Below are positions 16,735 through 26,054 of a stretch of 64,000 nt of DNA, one piece after another. Source of the stretch: Halogeometricum sp. S3BR5-2 (GTDB lineage Archaea; Halobacteriota; Halobacteria; Halobacteriales; Haloferacaceae); the NCBI RefSeq assembly GCF_031624635.1, contig NZ_JAMQOQ010000002.1, forward strand, positions 434,001 to 498,000, read 5' to 3'. Both the position numbers and the translations under genes were made by a program. How positions within the stretch are numbered: position 1 is the first letter of the stretch; every line of letters starts with the position of its first letter. The notes under the pieces were generated by a model, which did not search any database, was not told where the DNA came from, and was given only the letters and a program-made list of their open reading frames with translations.

Positions 16735-17730
16735 CTACTTTCGCAGGCGAGTCTGCATCAGTCGACTCGCCGTGTAGTAGCTCTCAGTGAGCACGTATCT
16801 GCTCGCTTTCAGCGAGAACGCGACCGGGTCCTCGCTGAACTGCGCGGCGTAGTCGGTGCTCTTGTTCTGGATGCGGTCGACGTAGCCCGGATTCATCAGT
16901 TCGTTCGTCTCGTAGCAGAGCACGGGCTGCTTCGAGCGCTCGCAGATGACGGCGGCCTGCTTCGGCGAACTCTCGATGAACAGCTTCGTGTCCGTGTTCC
17001 GGTAGACGTTCGCCTTGTACTCGGCGTGGTTCCCCGCCCGCTGTCGAGCCTCCTTCGAGGGGTGGTCCATCATCACCAAGTTCTCGTACTCGACGCCGTG
17101 TTCGTTCAGCCACGCCTCAGTCTCTTCGCGGTACTTCTCCAGCCGGCACGTCACCAGCCACCCGATGGTCTCGGTGGGGACGACTCGCGGCTCGACGCTC
17201 TGCAGGAACTCGCGGTAGCGCGGGCCGTCGTCGTTCTCCTCGCGCGTCGGGTCGCGGCAGAGCACGCCGTCGATGTCGACGCAGGAGTGTTTCAGGTCGG
17301 GGTGATGCATCACGTTCCACTCGAACACGCGCGGTTTGTCGACCACGTCGACCCAGTAGTCGACGAACTGGTGTCCCTTCGAGGAGACGTAGACCGCTGC
17401 GTACTCGATGTCGAAATCGAGATTCTTCTCGGCCAACTGCGCCTTCGTCTCCCGCATCTGCCGTCCCGAGTCCACCGAGTCGTCGACGACGAGCACCCGC
17501 TCTACGTCGTCGAACGACGCCTCGCCGTCGTACCGGTGGCCGGTCTGGAGTACGCGTCCCTCGCACAACCCCTCTACGTCGGTCATCGGCACGTCGAGAT
17601 TCAAACAGAGCAGGTTCGCGGCGAGCAGGCCGCTCCGCGGGATACCGACCACGAGGTCCACCCCACGTGGAACCTTCTGTGAGAGCCGGCGCGCCCCTCT
17701 GTTCAACTCGGCCACACTTCTGTAGTTCAC
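16735..17730 (-). CDS. Phosphoribosyltransferase-HAD fusion protein
   Basis: A 331-residue two-domain protein. Residues 1-125 have a type I phosphoribosyltransferase fold with LVVGIPRSGLLAANLL and the PRPP loop VLVVDDSVDSGRQM at about 77-90. From about residue 145 there is a HAD-like domain beginning with the nucleophile motif CVDIDGVLCRD, followed by IGWLVTCRLEKYREETEAWL (motif II region) and further helices ending in basic MQTRLRK. The fusion occurs in some archaeal and bacterial polysaccharide loci. The substrates are unknown. A 5'-phosphoribosyl intermediate made and then dephosphorylated by the same protein is one reading. It is monocistronic, preceded by an AT-rich promoter. Confidence 0.75.
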   Translation of the reverse strand: MNYRSVAELNRGARRLSQKVPRGVDLVVGIPRSGLLAANLLCLNLDVPMTDVEGLCEGRVLQTGHRYDGEASFDDVERVLVVDDSVDSGRQMRETKAQLAEKNLDFDIEYAAVYVSSKGHQFVDYWVDVVDKPRVFEWNVMHHPDLKHSCVDIDGVLCRDPTREENDDGPRYREFLQSVEPRVVPTETIGWLVTCRLEKYREETEAWLNEHGVEYENLVMMDHPSKEARQRAGNHAEYKANVYRNTDTKLFIESSPKQAAVICERSKQPVLCYETNELMNPGYVDRIQNKSTDYAAQFSEDPVAFSLKASRYVLTESYYTASRLMQTRLRK

Positions 17731-18020
17731 TATACGATGTTCAGAGGGTTTGACCGTATTATTCTAACTATGATAACGCCGATTAGGAGGGGGAAAATCT
17801 GTCATCCGGACGGAAGTCGCGTGAAACAGAACCGCCTCTTGATAAGCCGGAGGGTCCTACGAGGGCCTACCCGGGGGAGCGTACGGTCTCTTCTCGTCCG
17901 GAACCCGACGCAGTCGGCCGATTCGCTGCCCGAGCGGACGAGCGCGGCCGACGGACTGCCCGAATTTACTCTGTTCCGTATCACAGTAGTATTATCTGTG
18001 TGAACGTCGTACACGGGTCG
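17731..18020. other. Divergent promoter region, no gene seen
   Basis: The left 60 bases are AT-rich (GTATTATTCTAACTATGATAACG) and suit a promoter for the leftward PRTase-HAD gene. The right end holds TTTACT and AGTATTATCTGTG, suitable for the small rightward gene at 18021. Between them nothing is recognised. Confidence 0.4.
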
Positions 18021-18155
18021 ATGCCCGAGATACGCGTCTCCGACAGCCTGTACAGACAGCTCGTCTCCGCCTCCGAGGCGGAGGGCGGCGACCTCGACAA
18101 GGCGATGTGGAAGATGGTCGCGCGCTACGGCCGCGGCAACCACCCTGGCGACTGA
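18021..18155 (+). CDS. Small ribbon-helix-helix-like protein
   Basis: A 44-residue protein running MPEIRVSDSLYRQLVSASEA to GNHPGD. One N-terminal strand (EIRVSD) followed by two short helices (YRQLVSASEAE, then DLDKAMWKMVARY) is the ribbon-helix-helix or antitoxin pattern seen in many tiny haloarchaeal proteins. It has no linked toxin. The gene lies 118 bases before the aIF1 gene. Confidence 0.55.
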   Translation: MPEIRVSDSLYRQLVSASEAEGGDLDKAMWKMVARYGRGNHPGD

Positions 18156-18273
18156 TACTCTCTGTTGGCGACCAGTACCGCCGGGTCGCCGGAACGGGAT
18201 GAGGAACCGGCGGTCGTTCGCACCGCGCGCACGCCGGGGCAACCGGTATATCCGCTCGGCGCGTAGGGCGGAC

Positions 18274-18579
18274 GTGGCAAACAACGACGACCTGTCATCC
18301 ATCGCCGGACTCCCCGAAGAGCTCGGCATCGACCAGGACCTCTCGAAATCCCAACAGCAGCTCTCGGTCCACGTGGACACCCGCCGCTACGGGAAGGCGG
18401 TCACCGTCGTCAGCGGCTTCGACCTCTCGAAGGACGACCTGCGGGACGTGGCCTCGCAGTTGAAGAGCAAACTCGCGTGCGGCGGGACCGTCGAGGACGA
18501 CTCGGTGGAACTACAGGGCGACCACACCGGCCGTATCGGCGACATCCTCCGCGACATGGGCTACGAACTGCAGACCTGA
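18274..18579 (+). CDS. Translation initiation factor aIF1 (SUI1)
   Basis: A 101-residue SUI1-domain protein. The GTG start at 18274 gives ANNDDLSSIAGLPEELGI, matching the usual length of about 97 residues, while longer in-frame options read through the promoter (GGTATATCC). The core RRYGKAVTVVSGFD, LKSKLACGGTVEDDSVELQG and DHTGRIGDILRDMG are diagnostic. aIF1 binds the small ribosomal subunit and enforces accurate start-codon selection. Confidence 0.93.
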   Translation: MANNDDLSSIAGLPEELGIDQDLSKSQQQLSVHVDTRRYGKAVTVVSGFDLSKDDLRDVASQLKSKLACGGTVEDDSVELQGDHTGRIGDILRDMGYELQT

Positions 18580-18639
18580 GCGGTCCGCGACGACCGACGC
18601 TGACGGACGCGCGACTGTTTTTCGCCGGTATCGTCTCCG

Positions 18640-19677
18640 CTATCCGACGAGCGACGTGACCCCGAGGCTCTCGGCGACCAACCAGACGATGAACGCGCCG
18701 TAGAGGGCGACGAGGAGGTACGCCTCGCGGTGGGAGAGACGCATGTCCGTCCGAAGGACGGCGAAGAACGCCACCGACGCGGCGACGAGAAAGCCCATCA
18801 TGGGCACCACCTCCGAGAGCGATATCGTCGCCCGTCCGGCGGCGAAGACGCCGGCAGGGAGGACAACCAACAGCGCGAAGATGTTGCTGCCGAGGACGTT
18901 CGCGAGACTCACGTCGGCGTTGCCGCGGCGCGCGGCGACGACGCTGACGAACGTGTCGGGGAGGCTCGTTCCGGCGGCGACGACGGTGAGTCCCCACAGG
19001 AACGTCGACGTGCCGAAGGCGTTACCGAAGCCGATGGCGGCGCGGACGAGCAACTCCGCGGAGACGACGATGACCGCGAGGGAGGCGAGCAGTCGAACCC
19101 ACTCGCGTCCGACGTTCACGGCGTCCGGGTCGACGTTGAACGGCGAGTCCAGCCGGTGTTCGAGGGTGTCCGTGTACTGGATGAAGAGATAGAGCCCGTA
19201 CAGGAGGAAGGGGACGGCGCCGAGCGCGGGTGTCATCGTCCCGGTGAACGGGTCGCCGTCGGGCGTCCCGTCGTAGAGGACGGCCAGTGTGAAGGCGAGG
19301 AATACCACCGCGACGGAGAGCAGGTAGAACTGCGCCTCCTTGAACACCAGGTCGCGGTTCGACGCGAGCGACCCCTCGCCCGCCAGCGCGGAGATGGCCG
19401 GGATGACGAGGATGTTGAATACCGCCGACCCGACGACGGCGCCGACGCCGATGTCGAACGCGCCGTACCGGGCGGCGGCGATGACGGTGCTCGACAGTTC
19501 GGGGAAACTCGAACCGACGGCCGCGACGACGGCCCCCTGCACGACGGGCGGGAGGCGGTAGTACGCGCCGAGGCTATCGGCCGCCTCGACCAGCAGTTCG
19601 CCGCCCCGGAACGCGAGTCCCGCGCCGACGACGGCGGCTCCGAGATACAGCGCCAGCGTGAACGCCGTGACGGCCAC
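18640..19677 (-). CDS. Na+/Ca2+ exchanger-like cation antiporter (CaCA)
   Basis: A 345-residue membrane protein with about ten helices and the two inverted alpha-repeats of the CaCA superfamily. The first has VGSSFPELSSTVIAAARYG near residue 54 and the second has VVAAGTSLPDTFVSVVAARR near residue 228. The Glu/Asp and Ser/Thr of these motifs coordinate the ion. It probably exchanges Na+ or H+ for Ca2+ or a related cation at the cell membrane. It begins three bases after the stop of the upstream GNAT gene, so the two form an operon. Confidence 0.93.
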   Translation of the reverse strand: MAVTAFTLALYLGAAVVGAGLAFRGGELLVEAADSLGAYYRLPPVVQGAVVAAVGSSFPELSSTVIAAARYGAFDIGVGAVVGSAVFNILVIPAISALAGEGSLASNRDLVFKEAQFYLLSVAVVFLAFTLAVLYDGTPDGDPFTGTMTPALGAVPFLLYGLYLFIQYTDTLEHRLDSPFNVDPDAVNVGREWVRLLASLAVIVVSAELLVRAAIGFGNAFGTSTFLWGLTVVAAGTSLPDTFVSVVAARRGNADVSLANVLGSNIFALLVVLPAGVFAAGRATISLSEVVPMMGFLVAASVAFFAVLRTDMRLSHREAYLLVALYGAFIVWLVAESLGVTSLVG

Positions 19678-19680
19678 CGT

Positions 19681-20910
19681 TCAGAACCCTTCTCTGAAGA
19701 ACGTTCGTTCGCGCGGGAACAGCGCGTCGAGCGCCTCTCGCACCGACGCGTCCGCGACGGTCAGGTCGCCGGTGCGTTCGAGTCCGTCGGAGTCGCGCGC
19801 GCCGACGGCCAACTGCGAGAGCGCGCCGATATCGAGTTCGGCGTCCGGGCTCTCGGCAGCGTCCCCGTCGAGACGGCTCACGTGCCCGCCCGCGGCGTCC
19901 GCGCGGAGTTCGAACGTCCCGTCGTTCCACGCGCAGCGGTCGTCGTCGACGTCGAGGACGACCGACTCCCGCGCGTCGTACGGCAGCGTCGAGAGCGCCT
20001 CGGCCACGTCGACGATGCGGACCATCGGTCCGGGCTTCACCTCCAGCGTCGCCGCCCGCGGGTCGGTCAGTTCGTCGATGGGGCGCGCCCATTCGGGGAG
20101 CGCGCGGAACGTCACCGAATCCACCTGCGAGTCGTGGTCGCGGCAGAACCGCAGCAGGTGCCCGCGCGCCTCGCCGTCGACGGCGGCGCGTTCCCACACG
20201 CGCATCTCGCGGCCGTCGCCGTCGTCCTCGTCGATGCTGTAGACGAGGTAGCCCCGCAGCGACCCCTCCTCGTCCGCCCAGCCGAAGGCGTAGGGGTTCT
20301 TTCGCCACCCGCGGAAGACGCGCTCGCGCCACCAGCCCTCCGTCCGGCGGACCGCGAGCGACTCCGTCGCCCACGCCTCGTGAACCGCGCGCATCGCCGG
20401 GAGGTCCTCGTCCGGCGTCAACCGTCGGAACTCCCCGCGCGGGTCGGGGACGACGTCCGCGAGTTGCTCGGGCGGGAGCGTCGCCTCGGCGTGGTTACAG
20501 CAGGTGGCCCACCCCAGTCGGCGGTAGAACGGGTACTCGAACGGCCACAGCGCCGAGAACGCCGCTCCCCCCTCCCGGTAGCGGGCGAGGAGGGCGTCGA
20601 GCATGGCGCCGACGGTTCCACGTCGGCGGCCTTCCGGCGGGGAGGCGACGGCGGAGACGCCGGGCATCGAGCGCCACTCGCCGCGCACGCGGACGGTGAA
20701 ATCGTAGCTGCCGCAGACGGTGCGGAGGGCCGAAGCGTCGGGGTCGGACCCGGCGTCGGGGGCCGCGTCGTAGAAGCCGAGCGGGGTGAACAGGTCGGGG
20801 TCCTCGCGGTCGCGGTCCTCCCAGTCGGGCCCGTCCTCCGGCCGGAAGGCGTAGTTCACCATCTCGCGGAAGGCGTCGCGGTGGTCCGCCGGTAACTGAC
20901 GCAGGTGCAC
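19681..20910 (-). CDS. Eis-like GNAT N-acetyltransferase
   Basis: A 409-residue protein with the three-part Eis architecture. A degenerate GNAT domain is at residues 1-150 (YEFTVRVRG-type strand, GVSAVASPPEGRRRGTVGAML for acetyl-CoA binding, ALWPFEYPFYRRLGWATC). A second GNAT-like domain follows, and an SCP2/sterol-carrier-like domain is at the C terminus (ELDIGALSQLAVGARDSDGL). Eis proteins acetylate amines of small molecules or proteins at several positions. The native substrate here is unknown. It is the first gene of an operon with the CaCA antiporter. Confidence 0.9.
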   Translation of the reverse strand: MHLRQLPADHRDAFREMVNYAFRPEDGPDWEDRDREDPDLFTPLGFYDAAPDAGSDPDASALRTVCGSYDFTVRVRGEWRSMPGVSAVASPPEGRRRGTVGAMLDALLARYREGGAAFSALWPFEYPFYRRLGWATCCNHAEATLPPEQLADVVPDPRGEFRRLTPDEDLPAMRAVHEAWATESLAVRRTEGWWRERVFRGWRKNPYAFGWADEEGSLRGYLVYSIDEDDGDGREMRVWERAAVDGEARGHLLRFCRDHDSQVDSVTFRALPEWARPIDELTDPRAATLEVKPGPMVRIVDVAEALSTLPYDARESVVLDVDDDRCAWNDGTFELRADAAGGHVSRLDGDAAESPDAELDIGALSQLAVGARDSDGLERTGDLTVADASVREALDALFPRERTFFREGF

Positions 20911-21067
20911 GTCAACTCCCTCTTCGCGGACGGTGAAAAACGCTCCCCGTCCGTGCGAGCGCGGGGCACGCCGGACCCGGGTCGGTCCCGGGGCGGACCG
21001 GTAGAGCGGGCGACGACGACCGGCGCCGGACCGAGCGATTCAGGGTCGTGCGGTCCCGAGCGGACGT

Positions 21068-21325
21068 ATGGGTCAAGACGAGGCTCCCGTTCGGGACGAC
21101 GGGGAGTCGTCGGGCATGTTCGAGCTCACGCGCGACAAACTGCTCCTGTTGGCGGTGCTGTTCGTCGGTATCGCCGGCACGGGGCTCGTCCGACGGTTCC
21201 TCGGCGAACTCGGCTACAACGGCGTCGGCCGCATCGTGTTCGTGCTCGGCTACGGAGGGATGGTGTTCATCATCTGGTACGGCTGGATTCGGCCGATGGA
21301 CATCACCGGTCCCGGCGAGGGGTGA
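21068..21325 (+). CDS. Small membrane protein of unknown function
   Basis: An 85-residue protein with an acidic N terminus (MGQDEAPVRDDGESSG) and two hydrophobic helices (about residues 24-42 and 53-73) joined by a loop with RFLGELGYNGVGR. No known family is recognised. The acidic first part and clean hydrophobic pattern support a real gene. It is followed after 69 bases by another small membrane protein in the same direction. Confidence 0.65.
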   Translation: MGQDEAPVRDDGESSGMFELTRDKLLLLAVLFVGIAGTGLVRRFLGELGYNGVGRIVFVLGYGGMVFIIWYGWIRPMDITGPGEG

Positions 21326-21394
21326 CGGGGGCGCCCGTTCGGCCGGAGAGAACGGAACTTTAATACTCGATTCGCGCCGAATTTCGCGGTAAGG

Positions 21395-21646
21395 ATGCTC
21401 CCCCTACAGCTCATCGACAGCTTTCTGCTGGACTACAACGTCGGGCAGGCGCTGTTGCTCGTCTTCGTCTTGGCGACGCTGGGCGCGCTACCGCTGAAAT
21501 CCGCGAAGGTGGTCGCCCTCAACACGATGGCGTTCGGCGTCATCTTCCTCTTGACGCCCCAGTCGCTGGTTCCGATCCACTACCTGTTCCTCGGCATCGC
21601 GCTCGTCATCATCGGTCCGCTACTGTGGACCACCTCGCGGAACTGA
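21395..21646 (+). CDS. Small three-helix membrane protein
   Basis: An 83-residue protein with three hydrophobic stretches (about residues 18-35, 42-55, 63-78) and very few charged residues: VGQALLLVFVLATLGALPLK, then NTMAFGVIFLLTP, then HYLFLGIALVIIGPLLW. It lies behind a TTTAATACTC promoter-like stretch. Conservation in haloarchaea is probable, but no function is known. Confidence 0.65.
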   Translation: MLPLQLIDSFLLDYNVGQALLLVFVLATLGALPLKSAKVVALNTMAFGVIFLLTPQSLVPIHYLFLGIALVIIGPLLWTTSRN

Positions 21647-21781
21647 CCGCGGCGCGAGGCGCCGGCCGCATCCTTTCGCCCGTCCGGGCGGCGACGGCGG
21701 GCACAGACGCCGGCGCGGGCGCAGGACGCGAACGCGAACGCGAACGCGACGTTTAACCCACCGCGACGACAACGGCGGCAC

Positions 21782-22315
21782 ATGGCACAACCGCGCGTCC
21801 CCGGCGGTCCCGGCGAGGACCTCGAACTCCCGTGCGGGGAGACGAAGCCGGTCCGGAGCCTCGACCTCGGCCTCCGGGAGTTCGACTGCCCGTGCGGCGA
21901 GTCGCACGCCGTGGTGATGGACGTGCACCCGCCGGAGCGCTTCCTGCCCGACTTCCTCGTCGAGGTTCTCCAAGAAGCGGTCGAGACGACGAGCGAGGAG
22001 ATGCCGGAGTTCGGCACGGCGCATCTGATGGGTATCGTCCTCGAGGAGTTCCCCCGGAAGGTCGTCTCCGAGGACGTGAGCGACGACGGCGACGTGGGCG
22101 CGGGCATCGTCTGGGTGACCGACTTCGACTCGCGTCGCCTCCACGAGATAATCGTCGAACTGGTCGTCGAACTGATGGAACACGCCGTCTCCCACGCCGA
22201 GGACGACGCCGCGGTCTCCGACTTCGAGACGAAGATGCTCGACTTCGACGTGGGCGAGTTCGTCGAACAGTACCGCGCGCAACGCGACCTGTCAGAAGAC
22301 GACGTGTACGCGTAG
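21782..22315 (+). CDS. DUF5815 family protein
   Basis: A 177-residue acidic, soluble protein. The N-terminal part has two CG pairs (LELPCGETKPV and FDCPCGESHAV) that look like a minimal zinc-binding ribbon. The C-terminal two thirds are helices with RRLHEIIVELVVELMEHAVSH. The overall pattern is that of haloarchaeal DUF5815, assigned from memory. Function is unknown. It stands alone upstream of carB with its own promoter. Confidence 0.75.
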   Translation: MAQPRVPGGPGEDLELPCGETKPVRSLDLGLREFDCPCGESHAVVMDVHPPERFLPDFLVEVLQEAVETTSEEMPEFGTAHLMGIVLEEFPRKVVSEDVSDDGDVGAGIVWVTDFDSRRLHEIIVELVVELMEHAVSHAEDDAAVSDFETKMLDFDVGEFVEQYRAQRDLSEDDVYA

Positions 22316-22539
22316 GCGCGGGCGGCCCGAATCGGGCCGGGCCGGACGAACCGGACGCGCGCGAACCCGGCACTGCTTTCTTCCCTTGTCTCTCACACGC
22401 ACACCGCCCAGCGGCGCGTCTCGACCCGTGAGAGCGCCGATTCGGCCGCGTCGAACCCTGTCTACGATATTCGAAACTCTGTTTCGTATCTCGTAGCGAT
22501 TCGCCGGGCTTATTACGATGTGCTGATTTCGTTTCCACG

Positions 22540-25500
22540 ATGACCGACGAGGACACCTCGACTGGCTCTCAGGCAGAGGGCGAGAACAGGACCATACTGC
22601 TCATCGGGAGCGGGCCCATTCAGATCGGACAGGCGGCCGAGTTCGACTACTCCGGCGCGCAGGCGTGCCGGGCGTTACAGGAGGAAGGGGCACGAGTCGT
22701 CCTCGTCAACTCGAACCCGGCGACGATTATGACCGACCCGGAGATGGCCGACAAGGTGTACATCGAACCCATCACCACCGAGGCCATCTCGGAGGTCATC
22801 CGCAAGGAGAACCCCGACGGCGTCATCGCCGGTCTCGGGGGCCAGACGGGGCTGAACGTCACGGCCGAACTCGCAGAGGAGGGAATCCTCGAGGAGTTCG
22901 ACGTGGAGATAATGGGAACGCCGCTGGATACCATCTACGCGACGGAGGACCGCGACCTGTTCCGCCAGCGCATGGAGGACATCGGGCAACCGGTCCCCGC
23001 CTCGACGACCATCTCGCTCGACGAGGACGAGTCCGTCTCCGCGGTCACGGAGGAGGACCTCGCGGACCGCGTCGAGTCCGCGGTGGACGCCGTCGGCGGC
23101 CTCCCCGTCATCTCGCGGACGACCTACACCCTCGGCGGGTCGGGGTCGGGCGTCGTCGACGACATGGAGGAACTGAAACGCCGCGTGCGCAAGGGCCTCC
23201 GCCTCTCGCGCAACAGCGAGGTGCTCATCACCGAGTCCATCTCGGGGTGGGTCGAACTGGAGTACGAGGTGATGCGCGACGCCGACGACTCCTGTATCAT
23301 CATCTGCAACATGGAGAACATCGACCCGATGGGCATCCACACCGGCGAGTCGATGGTCGTCACCCCCTCGCAGGTGATTCCGGACGAGGGTCACCAGGAG
23401 ATGCGCGACGCCGCCCTCGAAGTCATCCGCGACCTCGGGATTCAGGGCGGGTGTAACATCCAGTTCGCGTGGCACGACGACGGCACCCCGGGCGGCGAAT
23501 ACAGGGTGGTCGAGGTGAACCCGCGCGTCTCCCGTTCCTCGGCGCTGGCCTCGAAGGCGACGGGCTACCCCATCGCCCGCGTCACGGCCAAAGTCGCCCT
23601 CGGCAAGCGCCTCCACGAGATAGAGAACGAGATTACGGGCGAGACCACCGCCGCCTTCGAACCGGCCATCGACTACGTGGTGACGAAGATTCCGCGGTGG
23701 CCCAAAGACAAGTTCGACGACGTGGACTTCACGCTCTCGACGGCGATGAAGTCGACCGGCGAGGCGATGTCCATCGGGCGGACGTTCGAGGAGTCGATGC
23801 TGAAGGCGCTCCGCTCCACCGAGTACGACCCGGTCGCGGAGTGGTCCGAAGTCTCCGACGAGGAACTCGAAGCCGACTACCTCGAACGCCCGACGCCCGA
23901 CCGCCCGTACGCCATCTTCGAGGCGTTCGAGCGCGGGTACTCCGTCGACGACGTCGTGGAGATGACGGACATGAAGACGTGGTACGTCGAGCGGTTCAAG
24001 CGCATCACCGACTCCGTCGCCGCCGCCCAGGAGGGCGACTTCACCGCGGCGGCCACCGCCGGCCACACGAACGCCGAAATCGCCGCCGCGACGGGCAGCG
24101 ACGTCGGCACCGTCGAGACGCAGGTGCCCGGCCGGACGTACAAACAGGTCGACACCTGCGCCGGCGAGTTCGCCGCGCAGACGCCGTACTACTACTCCTC
24201 GCGCAAGCCGGAGTTCTTCTCCGGTCCCTACGAGGGCGACGCCGCGGCGGGCGAACTCCGCGTCGACCGCGACGTGGAGAGCGTCGTCGTCGTCGGCGGC
24301 GGTCCCATCCGCATCGGACAGGGCGTCGAGTTCGACTACTGCTCGGTCCACGCCGTGCGCGCCCTCCGCGAGATGGGCATCGACGCGCACGTCGTGAACA
24401 ACAACCCCGAGACCGTCTCGACTGACTACGACACCTCCGACGGCCTGTTCTTCGAGCCGATAACGGCCGAGGAAGTCGCCGACGTCATCGAGGCGGCCGA
24501 CGCCGACGGCGTGATGGTCCAGTTCGGTGGCCAGACCTCCGTCAACATCGGCGAGAAACTGGAGGACGAACTCGACCGCCGCGGCGTCGACTGCGAGATT
24601 CTCGGGACGACCGTGGACGCGATGGACCTCGCGGAGGACCGCGACCGGTTCAACGTCCTGATGGACGAGTTGGAGATTCTCCAACCCGAAGGCGGGTCCG
24701 CCCGCAGCAAGGAGGAGGCCTTGGAACTCGCGCGCGACATCGGCTACCCCGTCCTCGTGCGCCCGTCGTACGTCCTCGGCGGCCGCGCGATGGACGTGGT
24801 GCACGACGACGACGAACTGGAGACGTACATCGAGGAGGCCGTGCGCGTCTCGCCGGACAAACCCATCCTCGTGGACGAGTTCCTCGCGGACGCCGTCGAA
24901 CTCGACGTCGACGCCGTCTCCGACGGCCGTCGCACCCTCATCGGCGGCGTGATGGAACACGTCGAGAGCGCGGGCGTCCACTCGGGCGACTCGGCCTGCA
25001 TGATTCCGCCGCGCGCGCTGGACGAGGAGACGATGGCGCGCGTCCGCGAGGTGACCGAAGAGATAGCCGCCGCCCTCGACACGGTGGGTCTGCTGAACGT
25101 CCAACTCGCCGTCAAGGACGGCGAGGTGTACGTGCTCGAAGCCAACCCGCGCTCCTCGCGGACGGTGCCGTTCGTCTCGAAGGCGACGGGCGTCCCCATC
25201 GCCAAACTCGCCGCGAAGGTGATGGCCGGCGAGACGCTGGCGTCGCTGGACGTCGAGGAGCAGATTCCCGAGCACACCTCGGTGAAAGAGGTCGTCCTGC
25301 CGTTCGACCGCCTGCCGAACTCCGACCCGCGCCTCGGCCCCGAGATGAAGTCGACGGGCGAGGTGATGGGCACCGCGCGGTCGTTCGCCAAGGCGTACGA
25401 CAAGGCGCAGGACGCGACGAGCAAGGCGGTTCCGGCCGGCGGCACCGCCATCGTCGACCTCTCGGCCGAGGAGTTCCCGGACCTCGACACCGAGGCGGGC

Positions 25501-25776
25501 GCGGCCCTCCGCGACGGCTTCGCCGACTACTTCGACCTCGCCTCCTTCGAGGACGCCGAGGAACGCGACGCCGCCATCCGCGAGGGGAAGATAGACCTCG
25601 TGGTGTCGCGGAACCGCGACATGCTCGAACTCTGCGTCGAAGAGGAGATAACCTACTTCTCGACGCACGCCTCCGCGTCGGCGGCGCTCGAAGCCATCGG
25701 CGCGAAGGACGACCCCCTCGACGTGCTGGCCGTCTCCGACCGTCCGAAGCGGACGGCCGAGTGGGGCGGCGAGTAG
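22540..25776 (+). CDS. carB: Carbamoyl-phosphate synthase large subunit
   Basis: A 1078-residue protein, full length for CarB. It has the two duplicated ATP-grasp halves: ILLIGSGPIQIGQAAEFDYS at residue 24 and VVVVGGGPIRIGQGVEFDYC in the second half, with VEVNPRVSRSSALASKATGY and LEANPRSSRTVPFVSKATG as the paired metal-binding motifs. The last about 150 residues are the allosteric MGS-like domain. CarB makes carbamoyl phosphate from ammonia, bicarbonate and two ATP for pyrimidines and arginine. The small subunit gene carA is not in the window, so the two are not adjacent in the way seen in many genomes unless it lies elsewhere. Confidence 0.98.
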   Translation: MTDEDTSTGSQAEGENRTILLIGSGPIQIGQAAEFDYSGAQACRALQEEGARVVLVNSNPATIMTDPEMADKVYIEPITTEAISEVIRKENPDGVIAGLGGQTGLNVTAELAEEGILEEFDVEIMGTPLDTIYATEDRDLFRQRMEDIGQPVPASTTISLDEDESVSAVTEEDLADRVESAVDAVGGLPVISRTTYTLGGSGSGVVDDMEELKRRVRKGLRLSRNSEVLITESISGWVELEYEVMRDADDSCIIICNMENIDPMGIHTGESMVVTPSQVIPDEGHQEMRDAALEVIRDLGIQGGCNIQFAWHDDGTPGGEYRVVEVNPRVSRSSALASKATGYPIARVTAKVALGKRLHEIENEITGETTAAFEPAIDYVVTKIPRWPKDKFDDVDFTLSTAMKSTGEAMSIGRTFEESMLKALRSTEYDPVAEWSEVSDEELEADYLERPTPDRPYAIFEAFERGYSVDDVVEMTDMKTWYVERFKRITDSVAAAQEGDFTAAATAGHTNAEIAAATGSDVGTVETQVPGRTYKQVDTCAGEFAAQTPYYYSSRKPEFFSGPYEGDAAAGELRVDRDVESVVVVGGGPIRIGQGVEFDYCSVHAVRALREMGIDAHVVNNNPETVSTDYDTSDGLFFEPITAEEVADVIEAADADGVMVQFGGQTSVNIGEKLEDELDRRGVDCEILGTTVDAMDLAEDRDRFNVLMDELEILQPEGGSARSKEEALELARDIGYPVLVRPSYVLGGRAMDVVHDDDELETYIEEAVRVSPDKPILVDEFLADAVELDVDAVSDGRRTLIGGVMEHVESAGVHSGDSACMIPPRALDEETMARVREVTEEIAAALDTVGLLNVQLAVKDGEVYVLEANPRSSRTVPFVSKATGVPIAKLAAKVMAGETLASLDVEEQIPEHTSVKEVVLPFDRLPNSDPRLGPEMKSTGEVMGTARSFAKAYDKAQDATSKAVPAGGTAIVDLSAEEFPDLDTEAGAALRDGFADYFDLASFEDAEERDAAIREGKIDLVVSRNRDMLELCVEEEITYFSTHASASAALEAIGAKDDPLDVLAVSDRPKRTAEWGGE

Positions 25777-26054
25777 GGAGTCGGAGCGCGTAACCCGGAC
25801 GGAGAGACGCGCGACTCGGTTCTCCGTCCCCTCTATCTTCTCTCGCCGCCCGTTCGCCCACGTCCGCGTCCGACGAGCTCATTGCCTCGTGGTACCTATT
25901 CTCATCTGCGGGGCGACGTCGCCCGCTTGGGAAGCGGTGACCTGGTCACCTTGGGTACGCCGCGGGCGCCCGCTCCCGCCCTGCGCTCTCCCCGGAGAAC
26001 GCGGATTTTGTGCGCGAACGAACCGTTATATGCGCTCGGGAGCCACGGTAGCGT

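Noticed and set aside
18730-20895. 721-codon forward frame opposite the antiporter and Eis-like genes
   Set aside because: It crosses two well-supported reverse genes and their junction; shadow.
22675-25668. 997-codon frame on the reverse strand inside carB
   Set aside because: Long open antisense frames are expected in high-GC DNA with a codon bias avoiding stops; the carB frame has full family motifs.
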